Below, piece after piece: positions 28,642 to 38,046 of a stretch of DNA of 64,000 nucleotides. The notes beneath the pieces are model-generated. The model did not search any database and was not told the DNA's origin. It saw only the letters and a list, made by a program, of their open reading frames with translations. Source of the DNA: CAYMLQ01 sp964390795 (GTDB lineage Bacteria; Verrucomicrobiota; Kiritimatiellia; RFP12; UBA1067); the NCBI GenBank assembly GCA_964390795.1, contig CAYMLQ010000001.1:8294-72293 (forward strand), read 5' to 3'. Every line of letters begins with the position of its first letter. Positions within the stretch are counted from its first letter, which is position 1. Position numbers and translations under genes: made by a program.

Positions 28642-31600
28642 TTACTGATCGACCGGTTCCACCGGTGTCGACAGCAACAGGAAATCGTACGACCAATTGA
28701 ACGGGTACGCGACATCCCGGTTCGATGCATTCTTGTACGAACTCTTGTCCGCCCACAAGAAGAAACCGCATCCCTCCTTGCCATCCTCGGCATCCTCGCG
28801 CACGGGAGTCAGCAAACCCTCGAACGCGATCGCTTTTGAAGTGTGCGTTGTGACATAGTCAAACCATGCCTTATATGACCCCTTGAACAGACCCGTCGAC
28901 CGCGTCAGGTTGATCGTCAACCCGATCGTGTTGTTTGTAACCGCCTTGTAGTCGTAAGCCGCACCAGCTTTCACAGGCGTCCCGACCTTCGGTGCCGCGA
29001 GACCGGTCATCACACCGTAACGGTTGGTGACGGGTGTCAGCGACAGGCCATCCGGATCCCACCAGACCGACTCATACCGGTTTGTTCCGGAGATCAACAC
29101 AGGCGTCGGCTCGTTCGCCGTGCCGACAGCCAACGTCATGCCAGCATAATACCGGTACAGGTTGCCCACCGTGTCATACCAGCCGCCGTACAAGCCTGTC
29201 TCCCGCTTAAAGCCCACGCCGTATTCGCGCGTGGCCTGCGCGTTGTGGCTCTCCCAGAGGAGCGCCTCGCGGTTCAGCGGGCGCACGACAGTCGGCCCTT
29301 CAGCGTCGGGCCGCACGAACTCGGCCAAACCGAAGAATGAGCCGCCCATGTAGGAAGAGGGCGCGGTGAACAGCGCGACGAACACCACGCCGTCCGCGTC
29401 AAGCAGCAGCGTCGCGCTTGAGGAGACGGTCACGCCGTCCGCCAGCTTGCCCGCCACTTTGACCGCTCCGTTGCTGGTGGCCGTGAGGGCCAGATAACCG
29501 CTTCCGAAGTCGTCGTCGCCGGCGCCGTTCGCCTGAGGCAGCACCGTCGTATAGTAGCCGGCGGCAATCCCGGCCGCCCCAGCCCGCGCCGCGCTCAGCG
29601 GCCTGTCGCCCCAGCCGTTCCGGTAGAGCCTGGCCCCAAACGCCCCCTCGCCGTCCGCGAGTTCCGCGCAGCCGTTGGTAGGATTCACCAGCAGGGTCAA
29701 GACCACCCGGTTGGTTCCCTTAGAGGCTTTCGCGATCAGGTTGGTTGCGGCATACCAGCCATCTTGCGTTGGCTCACTGTAGCGGCGAGTCACTTCGAAA
29801 GCGTAATTCGTGACCGCAAAAACAAGCTTGCCCGTGATTTTTCCCGCCGCGTCGACCGTCAGCGTGGCCACTCCGTACTCTTCCGGTACGGTCGCCTCGG
29901 CTTCACCCCGCCACGCGTAACCGTTGAACGCTCCGGTCGTCTCGCGGGCGTCGTCCGAGACCCACTCGATGTCAGAGACCCAGCCGTAGGCGCCCGCGCT
30001 GGCGTCGGTCGCCCCGCGCTTGAAAGTCCACGTCACGGTCTGCAAGCCAGCAGGCACCCAGACACGGTTCGCCCCGTTCGTCACGGTCTGCGCGACTCGC
30101 GTGCCGGCCTTCACGATGAAGGTGCAGCCGTTGCCGGTGGCATTGGTGGTGTCCGCATTGAACAGGATCGTTCCCGGCCCCGTCACTTTGGCCGTCATCA
30201 CCGAAGAGCCGCTTCTTGAGGCAGGCGGCGCGCACCGAAGGACAGTCCCGTCTTCACCCGTGCCAAACCAGGCGCCGGCTGCGGCGCTGAACGGCACGCG
30301 CGTCACATCGCCGGCGTAAGCGGCGAGGGTCTGCGTGAACACGTCGTCGGTCACGTTCAGCATGGCCAGGTTTGCGCCTCCCGCCACGCTGGCGTTCGGC
30401 GAGGTGAGCGTCAGGGTGACCTTGCGCGCCTGCTGATAGCCTGCCTTGGTCGGCACCTGAACCTCCACCCGCTTGAGCCCGTCCTCCATGCTGGCCCACA
30501 GCGCATTGGTCTGGCCCAGTTTCAGCGTGCCATCCACCCAGGACAGGACGGAGGTCACTGCGCCCGAGTTCTTGCCGGTCCGCTTGAGCCAGAAGATCAG
30601 CTGATCGCCCTCCTTGGCCTCAATAGGGACTCTCGGCGAGAAGGCGTTGTTTCCCTCGCCGATACCGGCGAACGCAAGCAGAGGCGCGGTCGGCCTGTCC
30701 TTTTCCGTCAGCGTCACCGTCATGAGAGCAAGCCCGTCCAGCTCCTGCGCCGTGTCGGGATCAACCGCAAGATCCGCAAAAAAGGTCTCGGCGTCCTCCC
30801 ACAGCGTGTCCTTCTTCAGCAGGGTCAGGGTCACGCTCTTGTCCGACAGATCCGCCGGCCCCCAGGTAACGGTCACATTCGTTGCGGCATAATCGCTGCC
30901 TGCGGTGGCTGTGCCGTTGCGGGTCGAGACCCGTGCGGTCACCAGCCCTTCCAGAACATCCTCGGCCTCGCACCGGACTCGCAGCACGACGGTGCGATCC
31001 GACTCGCTCACGGTCACGGCGTTGGAGGTGAAGCCGAGGGCGCACCGCGGCACCTCGCGGTAAAGCAGCCCGTACTGGACGCAGGACGCCTCATCCGTCT
31101 CTCTCACGAGCGCCACAGTCAGCCACCCGCTGGCCGACGCTTGGAAGTCAATGCGGTTCGTCAGCAGGGTGGACAGCGGAACCTCAAGCCACGCGTTCGC
31201 GTTGGTGTAGAAGACGGCCTTGGCGGTCGACGCGGCGACACCCTCCTGAACCAGGTTCGTCAGGCTGACGCGGTAACGCAAGCCGGCCTGTAGGTTGGTG
31301 AAGACCAGCCAATCGGCCGTATCGGCGCCGTTCAGCGTGCCGGCCACCGACTGATTCAAACGGGCCATCGCGAGATGCAGCTCGGTGTTCTCCGCCCCAG
31401 CGTCGCGTGTGCCGTCGCGCGAACCGTCTGCGCCATCGCGCCCATCGAACTGCGCGTCCGTCTCTTGAATGGTAACCGTCGCGTTTGTGACACCCATCTC
31501 CACGGCACCGTCGGCGGACAGCCGCACGCCGAACGACCGGTCCCCCGTCCACAGGTTGCGGGTGTCGGGCGCGAGGTTAATCGTGAACATCCGGTTGGTC

Positions 31601-34167
31601 GCCTCGGGCTGGGCCTCGAAGGTGTAGTCGGCCGAGGCCTCGCCTCCAGCAAGTCCCTCCGTCAGGATATGGACCGTGGTGGTCTCTTCCGTGTTGCCTG
31701 TGCGCAGAACCGTCACCGCTGTGGCGCTGTCGGTGTCCTGTGCGGTCACCGCGGCCGCTTGGAAGCTGACGGCCGGCCTGATCCACACGCGGTAATTGAG
31801 CGTGTAACGGACATACGCGGTCTCTTCAGCCGCACGCGAAATGCGCAGCCAGACCCCGTTGGTGGCGGCATCGCCGAACTGCACCAGCCGATTGGTGGTC
31901 AGCGTGGCCAGCGGAAGCCCCGAGGCGGCGGGAACCGGCACCAGATTCTGATAGAAGAAGTCCGCGACAGGTGCCGCGTTGCCCTTGACCTGATAGTCGC
32001 TGACGAGGAAGCGGTAATACGTGCCCGGCGTGACCGGCGAGAAGTAGAACCAGTCGTTGGTGTCAGACTTGCTCAGATACCGCTCGCCCGAGGGCGTGTT
32101 TTGATCCGCAAACGCGAGCGGGTGGGTCGTCCCCTGCACACCGTCATACGAATCGGCGACGTCCACCTCCGGGTCGGACGCGAGAACGACCGTGACGCTG
32201 TTCGTGCCGTTAGAAATGAAGTCCGGAGTTGGCACCAGTTCGACGGTGAAGTCACGCTGGCCGACCCAGCTCGCATTTTTGTCAAGCAGGTCGAGCGTGA
32301 GCGGCCGGGTCAGATCATTCGCAGCGAATGCGACCGTGCTGGTTTTCGCGGTGTAGTCGACGCTCCCCTTGGCCGTTCCGGGAAGCGTGCGGTAGGTGAC
32401 CTGCGTAACCTCGCCGGTCTGGACGGTGCGCACAAGCTCCAGCGAGAGGGTGCCCGGAACGCTCAGCGGGCCGACCTGCCTGGAGCGGAACCCGACCACC
32501 GGCAGCGGCCATTCGGCAACGGTCAGCGCGTACCGGACGCCGACGGGCACACCAGGCTGGGACGCCGCACGCGTCAACGCCAGGTAAACACGATTTGTAC
32601 TGGCAGCAGTAAACAGGAAGTTGGTCGTGTCCGAGGCATTCAAGGCGACCTGCCGCCAGAGCTGAACCACGGTTTCGGCGCCGGCGACCGCGTTCGTATA
32701 GAGACTGGCGGTCAGATCCTGCACGTTGGCCGCCTGATTCGCAACCGACACGCGGTAGCGCATGCCGGGAATCAGGTTGGTGAGGGCGACCCAGTCCTGC
32801 GCATCCCCTGCGTTCAGCGAGCCCACGAGCGGCCACACACCGCTGGTGACCGCAAGACGGGTGGCTGTCTCGGACACGTCGTCGCTCGAGCCTGCGTCTC
32901 GCGCGTCGAGTGCGGGCTCGACCTCGGTGACGATCACGGCTAGGTTTGTCCAACCCGCTGCAGGCAACCCGTCCGACTTCAACGAAATGGAGAACGCGCG
33001 GTCACCCCGCCAAAGCCCGTTGATGATCGCAACGCTCAGGTGCTGCGTCACGTCTCCGGCCGCAAAACGTACAAAGCCGTCGCCTTGCTGCAGATAGTCT
33101 GTGCCCGCTTTCGCTGTGCCGTCCTCGAGCGTGTAGGCCACCTGCGCGGCCTCGTCGAACTGATTGGTTCGGAAGACAGCAACCGTGACAACCGAATTCG
33201 TATCCTCTATCGAGACCGTTGGCGCTGTGAACCCGTAAGCATCCTCTTTTTTCGCGACGACCTGGTAGTTCAACGTATACGCCACCGCCGCAGTGACAAC
33301 ATTTGCCACACGGGTAAATTGAAGGTAGAGGATGCCTGAATTGGTGGCCTGATAGAGATATCCGTCTTGCGCAAACTGATTCAAGGCAACGGTATGCACT
33401 ATGTTTGTGCTAGTCTTGCCAGAGTAGAAGACCACGCTTCCGATGTTCGCCGGGTCGCGTACCTCTGTCGCCTTAAACTGATACCATTTATCTTTCACCA
33501 CATTCGTAACGCAGAACCAGTCGTTGGTGTCGGAAAACAAATGTGAGCGCTTCGAGGCTGCATAGTATTTCGCATCCAGCGAATTTTCGCCGTACTGGTT
33601 GCATAGCCGTTCGCTCTGGCTTGTTGCGGTGGCGAAAAGCGGCGTCGCCTTCGACCTAATGTCGTCGCGGTGATTGAGAAAACCATCCACCATGGACACA
33701 AACGTCTGTTCATTAAACGGCGTCAGCGTCACGCCGTTATAACGTCCACCCGTAATGTTCAAGAAAAACCCATGCTTGGTCACGCTGTCACGCCCGTCGA
33801 CAATGATGACAGACGGAAAGTTCACGACTTCCGGGTACCGCCTGCGCACCTCGCCCACGAGCGGATCGCCTTCGCCTTTGTTGTAGTCCGCGTAGACAAG
33901 CGGTATGCCTTTGGTACGGGACCACTCGTAGAAACTTGGGTTGCTATAGAGCGAGATGGCTGTCCCGTCACAATACGCGCATCCACTCGTACGCCCTAAA
34001 TTGATTAAATAGAACGTACCTTGACTCTTGGCGAATTCACGCGCCTCCAAGAAATCCGACGTCCACTCACCCACCCCGGGGCCATCCGGATTAATGGTGG
34101 TCGCAACGCTCGTCAGGGTAAAACCGAGAAGGCAAGAAACCAAAGCAACTTTCGTCAGTAGTCTCAT
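28642..34167 (-). CDS. Giant secreted protein: thioredoxin-like head, multiple Calx-beta/PPC repeats, shared C-terminal module
   Basis: 1841 residues; AAGGA lies about 10 nt before ATG 34167. Signal peptide to about residue 22. The thioredoxin-like head has C63-A-Y-C66 (INLGRTSGCAYC), at the same residue numbers as in the 10127-16336 protein. The rest alternates about four Calx-beta domains (GTAKAGTDYLQQGDGFVRF, GTAKGSVDYTAKTSTVAF, ASADYTFEAQPE, GTATAGSDYAATNVTVTW) with PPC-like domains (DTNDWFCVTN, DAQDWVALTN, DTNDWFYFSP, DTADWLVFTN). The shared C-terminal module (GGWYDTVGNLYRYY, GLFKGSYKAWFDY, GCGFFLWAD) ends FNWSYDFLLLSTPVEPVDQ. Calx-beta domains usually bind Ca2+ in surface proteins. Monocistronic by its own promoter. 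Confidence 0.9.
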   Translation of the reverse strand: MRLLTKVALVSCLLGFTLTSVATTINPDGPGVGEWTSDFLEAREFAKSQGTFYLINLGRTSGCAYCDGTAISLYSNPSFYEWSRTKGIPLVYADYNKGEGDPLVGEVRRRYPEVVNFPSVIIVDGRDSVTKHGFFLNITGGRYNGVTLTPFNEQTFVSMVDGFLNHRDDIRSKATPLFATATSQSERLCNQYGENSLDAKYYAASKRSHLFSDTNDWFCVTNVVKDKWYQFKATEVRDPANIGSVVFYSGKTSTNIVHTVALNQFAQDGYLYQATNSGILYLQFTRVANVVTAAVAYTLNYQVVAKKEDAYGFTAPTVSIEDTNSVVTVAVFRTNQFDEAAQVAYTLEDGTAKAGTDYLQQGDGFVRFAAGDVTQHLSVAIINGLWRGDRAFSISLKSDGLPAAGWTNLAVIVTEVEPALDARDAGSSDDVSETATRLAVTSGVWPLVGSLNAGDAQDWVALTNLIPGMRYRVSVANQAANVQDLTASLYTNAVAGAETVVQLWRQVALNASDTTNFLFTAASTNRVYLALTRAASQPGVPVGVRYALTVAEWPLPVVGFRSRQVGPLSVPGTLSLELVRTVQTGEVTQVTYRTLPGTAKGSVDYTAKTSTVAFAANDLTRPLTLDLLDKNASWVGQRDFTVELVPTPDFISNGTNSVTVVLASDPEVDVADSYDGVQGTTHPLAFADQNTPSGERYLSKSDTNDWFYFSPVTPGTYYRFLVSDYQVKGNAAPVADFFYQNLVPVPAASGLPLATLTTNRLVQFGDAATNGVWLRISRAAEETAYVRYTLNYRVWIRPAVSFQAAAVTAQDTDSATAVTVLRTGNTEETTTVHILTEGLAGGEASADYTFEAQPEATNRMFTINLAPDTRNLWTGDRSFGVRLSADGAVEMGVTNATVTIQETDAQFDGRDGADGSRDGTRDAGAENTELHLAMARLNQSVAGTLNGADTADWLVFTNLQAGLRYRVSLTNLVQEGVAASTAKAVFYTNANAWLEVPLSTLLTNRIDFQASASGWLTVALVRETDEASCVQYGLLYREVPRCALGFTSNAVTVSESDRTVVLRVRCEAEDVLEGLVTARVSTRNGTATAGSDYAATNVTVTWGPADLSDKSVTLTLLKKDTLWEDAETFFADLAVDPDTAQELDGLALMTVTLTEKDRPTAPLLAFAGIGEGNNAFSPRVPIEAKEGDQLIFWLKRTGKNSGAVTSVLSWVDGTLKLGQTNALWASMEDGLKRVEVQVPTKAGYQQARKVTLTLTSPNASVAGGANLAMLNVTDDVFTQTLAAYAGDVTRVPFSAAAGAWFGTGEDGTVLRCAPPASRSGSSVMTAKVTGPGTILFNADTTNATGNGCTFIVKAGTRVAQTVTNGANRVWVPAGLQTVTWTFKRGATDASAGAYGWVSDIEWVSDDARETTGAFNGYAWRGEAEATVPEEYGVATLTVDAAGKITGKLVFAVTNYAFEVTRRYSEPTQDGWYAATNLIAKASKGTNRVVLTLLVNPTNGCAELADGEGAFGARLYRNGWGDRPLSAARAGAAGIAAGYYTTVLPQANGAGDDDFGSGYLALTATSNGAVKVAGKLADGVTVSSSATLLLDADGVVFVALFTAPSSYMGGSFFGLAEFVRPDAEGPTVVRPLNREALLWESHNAQATREYGVGFKRETGLYGGWYDTVGNLYRYYAGMTLAVGTANEPTPVLISGTNRYESVWWDPDGLSLTPVTNRYGVMTGLAAPKVGTPVKAGAAYDYKAVTNNTIGLTINLTRSTGLFKGSYKAWFDYVTTHTSKAIAFEGLLTPVREDAEDGKEGCGFFLWADKSSYKNASNRDVAYPFNWSYDFLLLSTPVEPVDQ

Positions 34168-34201
34168 TTTTTACCAATCCTTATAATACAGGTCGAATTA
34201 A

Positions 34202-34230
34202 TTGATACCAAACCGCTTTTGTTTCGTCAA
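34202..34230 (-). promoter_or_regulatory. Promoter for the 28642-34167 gene
   Basis: Minus strand: TTGACG (34225-34230), 17-nt spacer and TATCAA (34202-34207), with a 5' UTR of roughly 30 nt. Confidence 0.65.
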
Positions 34231-34235
34231 CCCTC

Positions 34236-34278
34236 AAAAACGTAAAAAACGGGGAGGCGGTTGACCGCCTCCCCGTTT
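34236..34278 (-). terminator. Rho-independent terminator after the 34305-35276 gene
   Basis: A perfect 14-bp stem (34247-34260 with 34265-34278, loop of 4) is followed on the minus strand by TTTACGTTTTT. It lies 26 nt past the stop codon. Confidence 0.9.
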
Positions 34279-34304
34279 AAACTCTGATACGAGCATCCAG
34301 ACAC

Positions 34305-35276
34305 TTAAGGGAGCACATATTCAGCAGCGAACGCGGCGTTGACCAGTCCGTTCTGTCTTGCCGCACCCGTTGCGGTATCGATGAACGAGAAACCAGCCCT
34401 GATCGCCTTGGCCGCGCCGTTCACATAGGCGTCAGTTTCCGTGTCACCCAATGTGATGGCCGCTTCAGCCGTTGTCAACGCCACGGGGGCGAGCTTGGTG
34501 TTGCGCTTGATCGACCAAGTTCCGGAGATGACGTCCGTCGTCCCGATCCATGCCAAGCAGAGGAAACCCTCATAAGGCTGTATGACACTGAGCGGGTAGC
34601 CATTCGGATGACAGATGAACAGCCCGCCGATGACACTGCCGCTCAGCGACGAGAGGGCCGTGCAGCTCGATCCGACGCCGCAACCGCCATCCGTGGAATC
34701 GGTCAACGCTTTACCGAAACCAGCCGCATCCAACCACGTGTCGAAAAACGCAACCGGCGTACCGGTTGAATCGAACTCATAGTCGTTATACGTGCCGAAC
34801 AGGAACCGCGTTGAACCGCCGCCCTCAGCAATAGGCGCTCCGAACTCATACACACCTGCTGCCGCAACTGACGCAAACGGATAATCCGCCTTGCCCTTAC
34901 CCGCGAACAAATAGCCTTCGGCCTCGTAGGTCTTGGTTGCGTTGATCTTGGGATTCCACCACTTGACCGTCAAGTCGGCCGGCAGAATCTTCGGCTGCTT
35001 GGCGGTGTCGGCCTTGTTCGCGACAACGAGGAAACCCTCGCCGTCATCCGCCACGGTGCCGCAGTTGTCACAGCTGTTGATCAAGTAACCGTAAAGGCTG
35101 CTCGACTGAATGAACTTGATATAGACCGTTGTGCTCGTGCTGTTGCCCGTGAGCCGCACGGTTGTCTTCTTCATGTTCACGTTCTTGACCGTCGCTTTGT
35201 AGTCGTAAGCGGCGACTTCGGCGAATGCGCTACCCACGATCGTCATCGCGGCAGCAAACATCATCAACTTCTTCAT
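34305..35276 (-). CDS. Secreted protein of unknown function
   Basis: 323 residues. AAAGGAG stands 6 nt before ATG 35276. Signal peptide MKKLMMFAAAMTIVGSAFA. The mature part is beta-rich and low in charge. It contains a CDNC cluster (SCDNCGTVADDGEG) and a second pair (GGCGVGSSC), which may form disulfides. The motifs KATVKNVNMKKTTVRLTGNS and FLFGTYNDYEFD do not point to a family I recognise. It has its own strong promoter and terminator, so it is a monocistronic, probably abundant exported protein. Its position next to the giant-protein array suggests a cell-surface role, but nothing in the sequence proves it. Confidence 0.8.
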   Translation of the reverse strand: MKKLMMFAAAMTIVGSAFAEVAAYDYKATVKNVNMKKTTVRLTGNSTSTTVYIKFIQSSSLYGYLINSCDNCGTVADDGEGFLVVANKADTAKQPKILPADLTVKWWNPKINATKTYEAEGYLFAGKGKADYPFASVAAAGVYEFGAPIAEGGGSTRFLFGTYNDYEFDSTGTPVAFFDTWLDAAGFGKALTDSTDGGCGVGSSCTALSSLSGSVIGGLFICHPNGYPLSVIQPYEGFLCLAWIGTTDVISGTWSIKRNTKLAPVALTTAEAAITLGDTETDAYVNGAAKAIRAGFSFIDTATGAARQNGLVNAAFAAEYVLP

Positions 35277-35354
35277 GGAGTACTCCTTTGTTGTTTCCCA
35301 TTTGAAACCCCATGGCGACTACAAAACATCGCTGGTGATTTCAAAATCGATAAA

Positions 35355-35383
35355 ACTCTAACACATGCGTAAGATACTGTCAA
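35355..35383 (-). promoter_or_regulatory. Promoter for the 34305-35276 gene
   Basis: Minus strand: consensus TTGACA (35378-35383), 17-nt spacer and TAGAGT (35355-35360). The predicted leader is about 70 nt. Confidence 0.75.
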
Positions 35384-35815
35384 CCCCTAGGGTGATGAAA
35401 AAATCATACCCCCACCGGACACCCGTCCGGAACCTGGTTGGTGCTTCAAGACACAGTTAGGTTAGCAGATGGCGTGTCCTGTTGCAAGCGGGTTTTGGTG
35501 CTTTCGCGATTTTTTTTGAGACCGTGGCAAGTGCGCCGCCTGCGGGGGCGGGAACAAACAAGGGGTAACTTTTTTCCGTGAATTACGAATGACGCGAATG
35601 GGACGGCTTGATTCAATTCGTGTGCTTCGCGTGATTCGTGGGCAAATAACCTGAAGTTACAGGGTAAGTTAGGACGTGTCTCTAATGCGTGCCGTGCGAT
35701 CTCGGGGTAGGGCGGGGTCCCCGAACCCGCCGCCGGTCCACGCGTGTCCCCCGTGTCGCGGCGCAGCCCTGCGGAGGGCTCGGGGAACCGTCCCTGCCGG
35801 CGGTGGATCGCAGCC
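35384..35815. other. Intergenic stretch with a copy of the GTAGGGCGGG element
   Basis: No gene is supported here. The stretch 35705-35798 holds a copy of the GC-rich element (GTAGGGCGGGGTCCCCGAAC and onward) followed by an imperfect hairpin (CCCTGCGGAGGGCTCGGGG). The region 35575-35645 has AT-rich near-repeats of the word TTCGTG/GAATTACG. Short open frames here have no ribosome-binding site or recognisable product. Confidence 0.6.
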
Positions 35816-36817
35816 TCAGTTGCCGGACTGGATCGGCACGTCGATCGGCCAATCTCCATACAGGAAGGTCATCTTCTCACCGCCCGCATTGCAGATCGTT
35901 GAAACGCTGGCGGCGGGGAACGTGAGCGTCACCATAAAGCCCTTGCCGCTTTTTGACAGTTGCGGCTGCACCTCAAGGCCTTCCACGTTTGTCTTCCAAC
36001 TGAGTTTGCCAAGCTCCAGCGGCGTTGCGGAATCGATGGTCAACAGCAGCCGGCGCTTCAGCGGCACGGCGGTCAGGGACACCTGGATCCGGTCCGGCAC
36101 CGCCTTGATCGGCCGCTTGCGCACGGCCTCGACCATCAGGCGGACCGGCAGGGACGTTCCCCCGTCCACACGCAGGATGGGAAAGACCAGCGCGCTTTCA
36201 AGGATGCCCTCGCCGTGAAAGGTCACCGTGCGCGCCACCTCGTACACAAGCCCGTCCTGCCGGTTCGTGCGGGTGGTGTAGTCGCTTTGCGCCCCCCGGT
36301 CCTGGATTGCCGGCGAACCCAGGGAGATCCCCGCTTCGGTCGCGGCCACCGTGAATTTCCCCGTCCACACGGTTCCGGGGTCAACCGGCCCCAGCGCCGT
36401 CTTCGCGTCGCAGGTGACCAGAAAGAGCGGTTTGGCGTAGCCCGCGATCTTGACTTTGATGCTGCGCGTGACCGAATCATCGGACTCGATGATGAAAATC
36501 TTTTCGAACGCCCCGGCCAGCTCATTCTTGGCGATCGTCACGTACACGTCGCCGGTCTCGCCCGCAGCGAGCACCTCCGGAAAAGCGCCCAGCTTCATGC
36601 ACTTGCAGGTCATGACCACGCGCACGATGCGAAGGGGTGACGCGCCGATGTTCTTAAGCTGGACGCGGACCACACGATCCTCTGTGTTGGGATAGGTGCC
36701 CAGCGACACCACATTCGTTCCCAGCAGTTCCATCTGGCCGCGCTGCTCTTCCGCACAGAGCCCGGTCAACACACAGCCGACGGCAACCCAAAACGCCACT
36801 CCTCTGAATAGTCGCAT
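35816..36817 (-). CDS. Secreted DUF1573 protein
   Basis: About 333 residues from ATG 36817, with AAGGAG about 9 nt upstream. Longer in-frame starts would run into the upstream gene and lose the signal peptide (MRLFRGVAFWVAVGCVLTGLCA). Residues about 40-140 match DUF1573, an ASH/PapD-like beta-sandwich: VVSLGTYPNTEDRVVRVQLK, then IVRVVMTCKCMKLGAFPEVL with the typical CxC, and LAAGETGDVYVTI. The remainder looks like further beta domains. DUF1573 proteins are common exported proteins of unknown function in Bacteroidetes and the PVC group. It lies 20 nt after the nucleoside hydrolase gene and is probably cotranscribed with it. Confidence 0.82.
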   Translation of the reverse strand: MRLFRGVAFWVAVGCVLTGLCAEEQRGQMELLGTNVVSLGTYPNTEDRVVRVQLKNIGASPLRIVRVVMTCKCMKLGAFPEVLAAGETGDVYVTIAKNELAGAFEKIFIIESDDSVTRSIKVKIAGYAKPLFLVTCDAKTALGPVDPGTVWTGKFTVAATEAGISLGSPAIQDRGAQSDYTTRTNRQDGLVYEVARTVTFHGEGILESALVFPILRVDGGTSLPVRLMVEAVRKRPIKAVPDRIQVSLTAVPLKRRLLLTIDSATPLELGKLSWKTNVEGLEVQPQLSKSGKGFMVTLTFPAASVSTICNAGGEKMTFLYGDWPIDVPIQSGN

Positions 36818-36837
36818 CCCCAATCTCTCCTTCACCT

Positions 36838-37896
36838 TCACTCTATAGCAGTTCCGGCGATCCGCGCAAGCGCTTTCAGTTTGGCCGGCGGCGCCGGCGG
36901 CGCCACGCAAAGCTGCACGATCGCCTCGCGCACGCGGGTGGCCTGCTCGGGCCGCATCACCAGATAGCGGTGACGTCCTTTGCCGTCTTTGGACGGGCGA
37001 TACCATGTCGCACCGTTGTCTTCCACCGTGACGTTACCGGCCGGGGAGAGGTCGAAATAGCCGCGGTCGGGATAGACCGCATACAGCAGCGCGGTGGGAT
37101 CCCACGTCGGGCGGTCGTGGTCGGGCGCGCTGTAAAGATAGTAGGCCTCCTTCAGCGGATGGTGCTGCACATAGCCGAAGTCCCGCGCCACTGCTTCGTG
37201 CGGAAACGCGGCCGCCACGCCGATCTCGAAACCGCTCCACACCACCGGCGAGGGCCACTCCTTGGCCAACTTCTGCGCCGCAGGGACGTCCTTGACCACG
37301 TTGTATTCGAGGTGCCGCGTATCCCAGTTCACGGTCTGGAACGCGCCCGCCATGACCGAGAACACCTTGACCTTCTTCGCGATCAAGTCTCTTCCATTGA
37401 GCGGCGAGGCCGCGTCGGGCTGGGACTCGAGCAGGCGCTGGAAGTTCGTGAAGAACCCCACCTGCACGAGCGCCACGCTGCTGTCCGGCTGCGCCGCGAG
37501 CAGCTTGCGGATCAGCCCGGTCGCCTCCGGCGCGTCGCTGCTGCTCATCAGGTCGTGCGGGTAGCGCAGGTTGCCGTCCTCGTTCTTGACGTCGGCCAGC
37601 AGGTTGAACTTTCCCGGCTCCGGCGTGGCGCCGCCCTTGACCACGCCGATCGGCGTGTCGGGCCGGCCATAGAAGGTGTTGACCGCATCCACGAAAGCCG
37701 CCGCCTGCGGATGATCCTTGGTAATCGTCACGGCGAGCAGTTCCACCGCCCCGCGCGACTGCAGGTTGTGGATCATGCACAACGCCATCACGTCGTCCGT
37801 GTCGTTGCCCATGTCCGTGTCGAAAATCAGCTTGAGCGGCTCGGCCTGAGCCATCGCAACCGCCAACACCCCCGCCAGCCAACACCTGCGTTTCAT
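36838..37896 (-). CDS. Exported inosine-uridine-type nucleoside hydrolase
   Basis: About 352 residues from ATG 37896, with GGGAGG 5 nt upstream; the longer frame to 38043 lacks support. Signal peptide MKRRCWLAGVLAVAMAQA. The IUNH Ca2+/ribose-binding motif DTDMGNDTDD (about residues 26-35) is intact, followed by DDVMALCMIHNL and the NTFYGR/DTPIGV motifs of the fold. Known reaction: hydrolysis of the N-glycosidic bond of nucleosides. The export signal implies periplasmic or extracellular nucleoside salvage, though exported PVC members may act on other N-ribosides. First gene of a pair with the DUF1573 gene. Confidence 0.88.
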   Translation of the reverse strand: MKRRCWLAGVLAVAMAQAEPLKLIFDTDMGNDTDDVMALCMIHNLQSRGAVELLAVTITKDHPQAAAFVDAVNTFYGRPDTPIGVVKGGATPEPGKFNLLADVKNEDGNLRYPHDLMSSSDAPEATGLIRKLLAAQPDSSVALVQVGFFTNFQRLLESQPDAASPLNGRDLIAKKVKVFSVMAGAFQTVNWDTRHLEYNVVKDVPAAQKLAKEWPSPVVWSGFEIGVAAAFPHEAVARDFGYVQHHPLKEAYYLYSAPDHDRPTWDPTALLYAVYPDRGYFDLSPAGNVTVEDNGATWYRPSKDGKGRHRYLVMRPEQATRVREAIVQLCVAPPAPPAKLKALARIAGTAIE

Positions 37897-37953
37897 CCTG
37901 CCTCCCTTTTCTCGCCGCGATATCCGTATCGCACCGTATGGTTGTAGAACATA
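37865..37953. repeat. 89-bp direct repeat, copy 1 (start region of the nucleoside hydrolase)
   Basis: Covers the ribosome-binding site, start and signal-peptide codons of the nucleoside hydrolase plus upstream DNA. It matches 39740-39828 in the same orientation with 81 of 89 positions identical by eye. The two copies bracket the AlbA_2 gene. Confidence 0.85.
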
Positions 37954-37982
37954 ACGCCGTGTTTCATCAAGGCAGAAACACG
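37941..37982 (-). promoter_or_regulatory. Possible promoter with inverted repeat upstream of the nucleoside hydrolase
   Basis: A perfect inverted repeat, CGTGTTTC ... GAAACACG (37958-37965 and 37975-37982, 9-nt loop), overlaps a possible -35 TTGATG (37965-37970). An 18-nt spacer leads to TACAAC (37941-37946). An operator over the -35 box is suggested. Confidence 0.45.
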
Positions 37983-38046
37983 CGGTTATGAAGAAACCTG
38001 CATACTCTGTGCTGAGCCGAGCGCCCGTCGCGCACCACCTCAAGAC

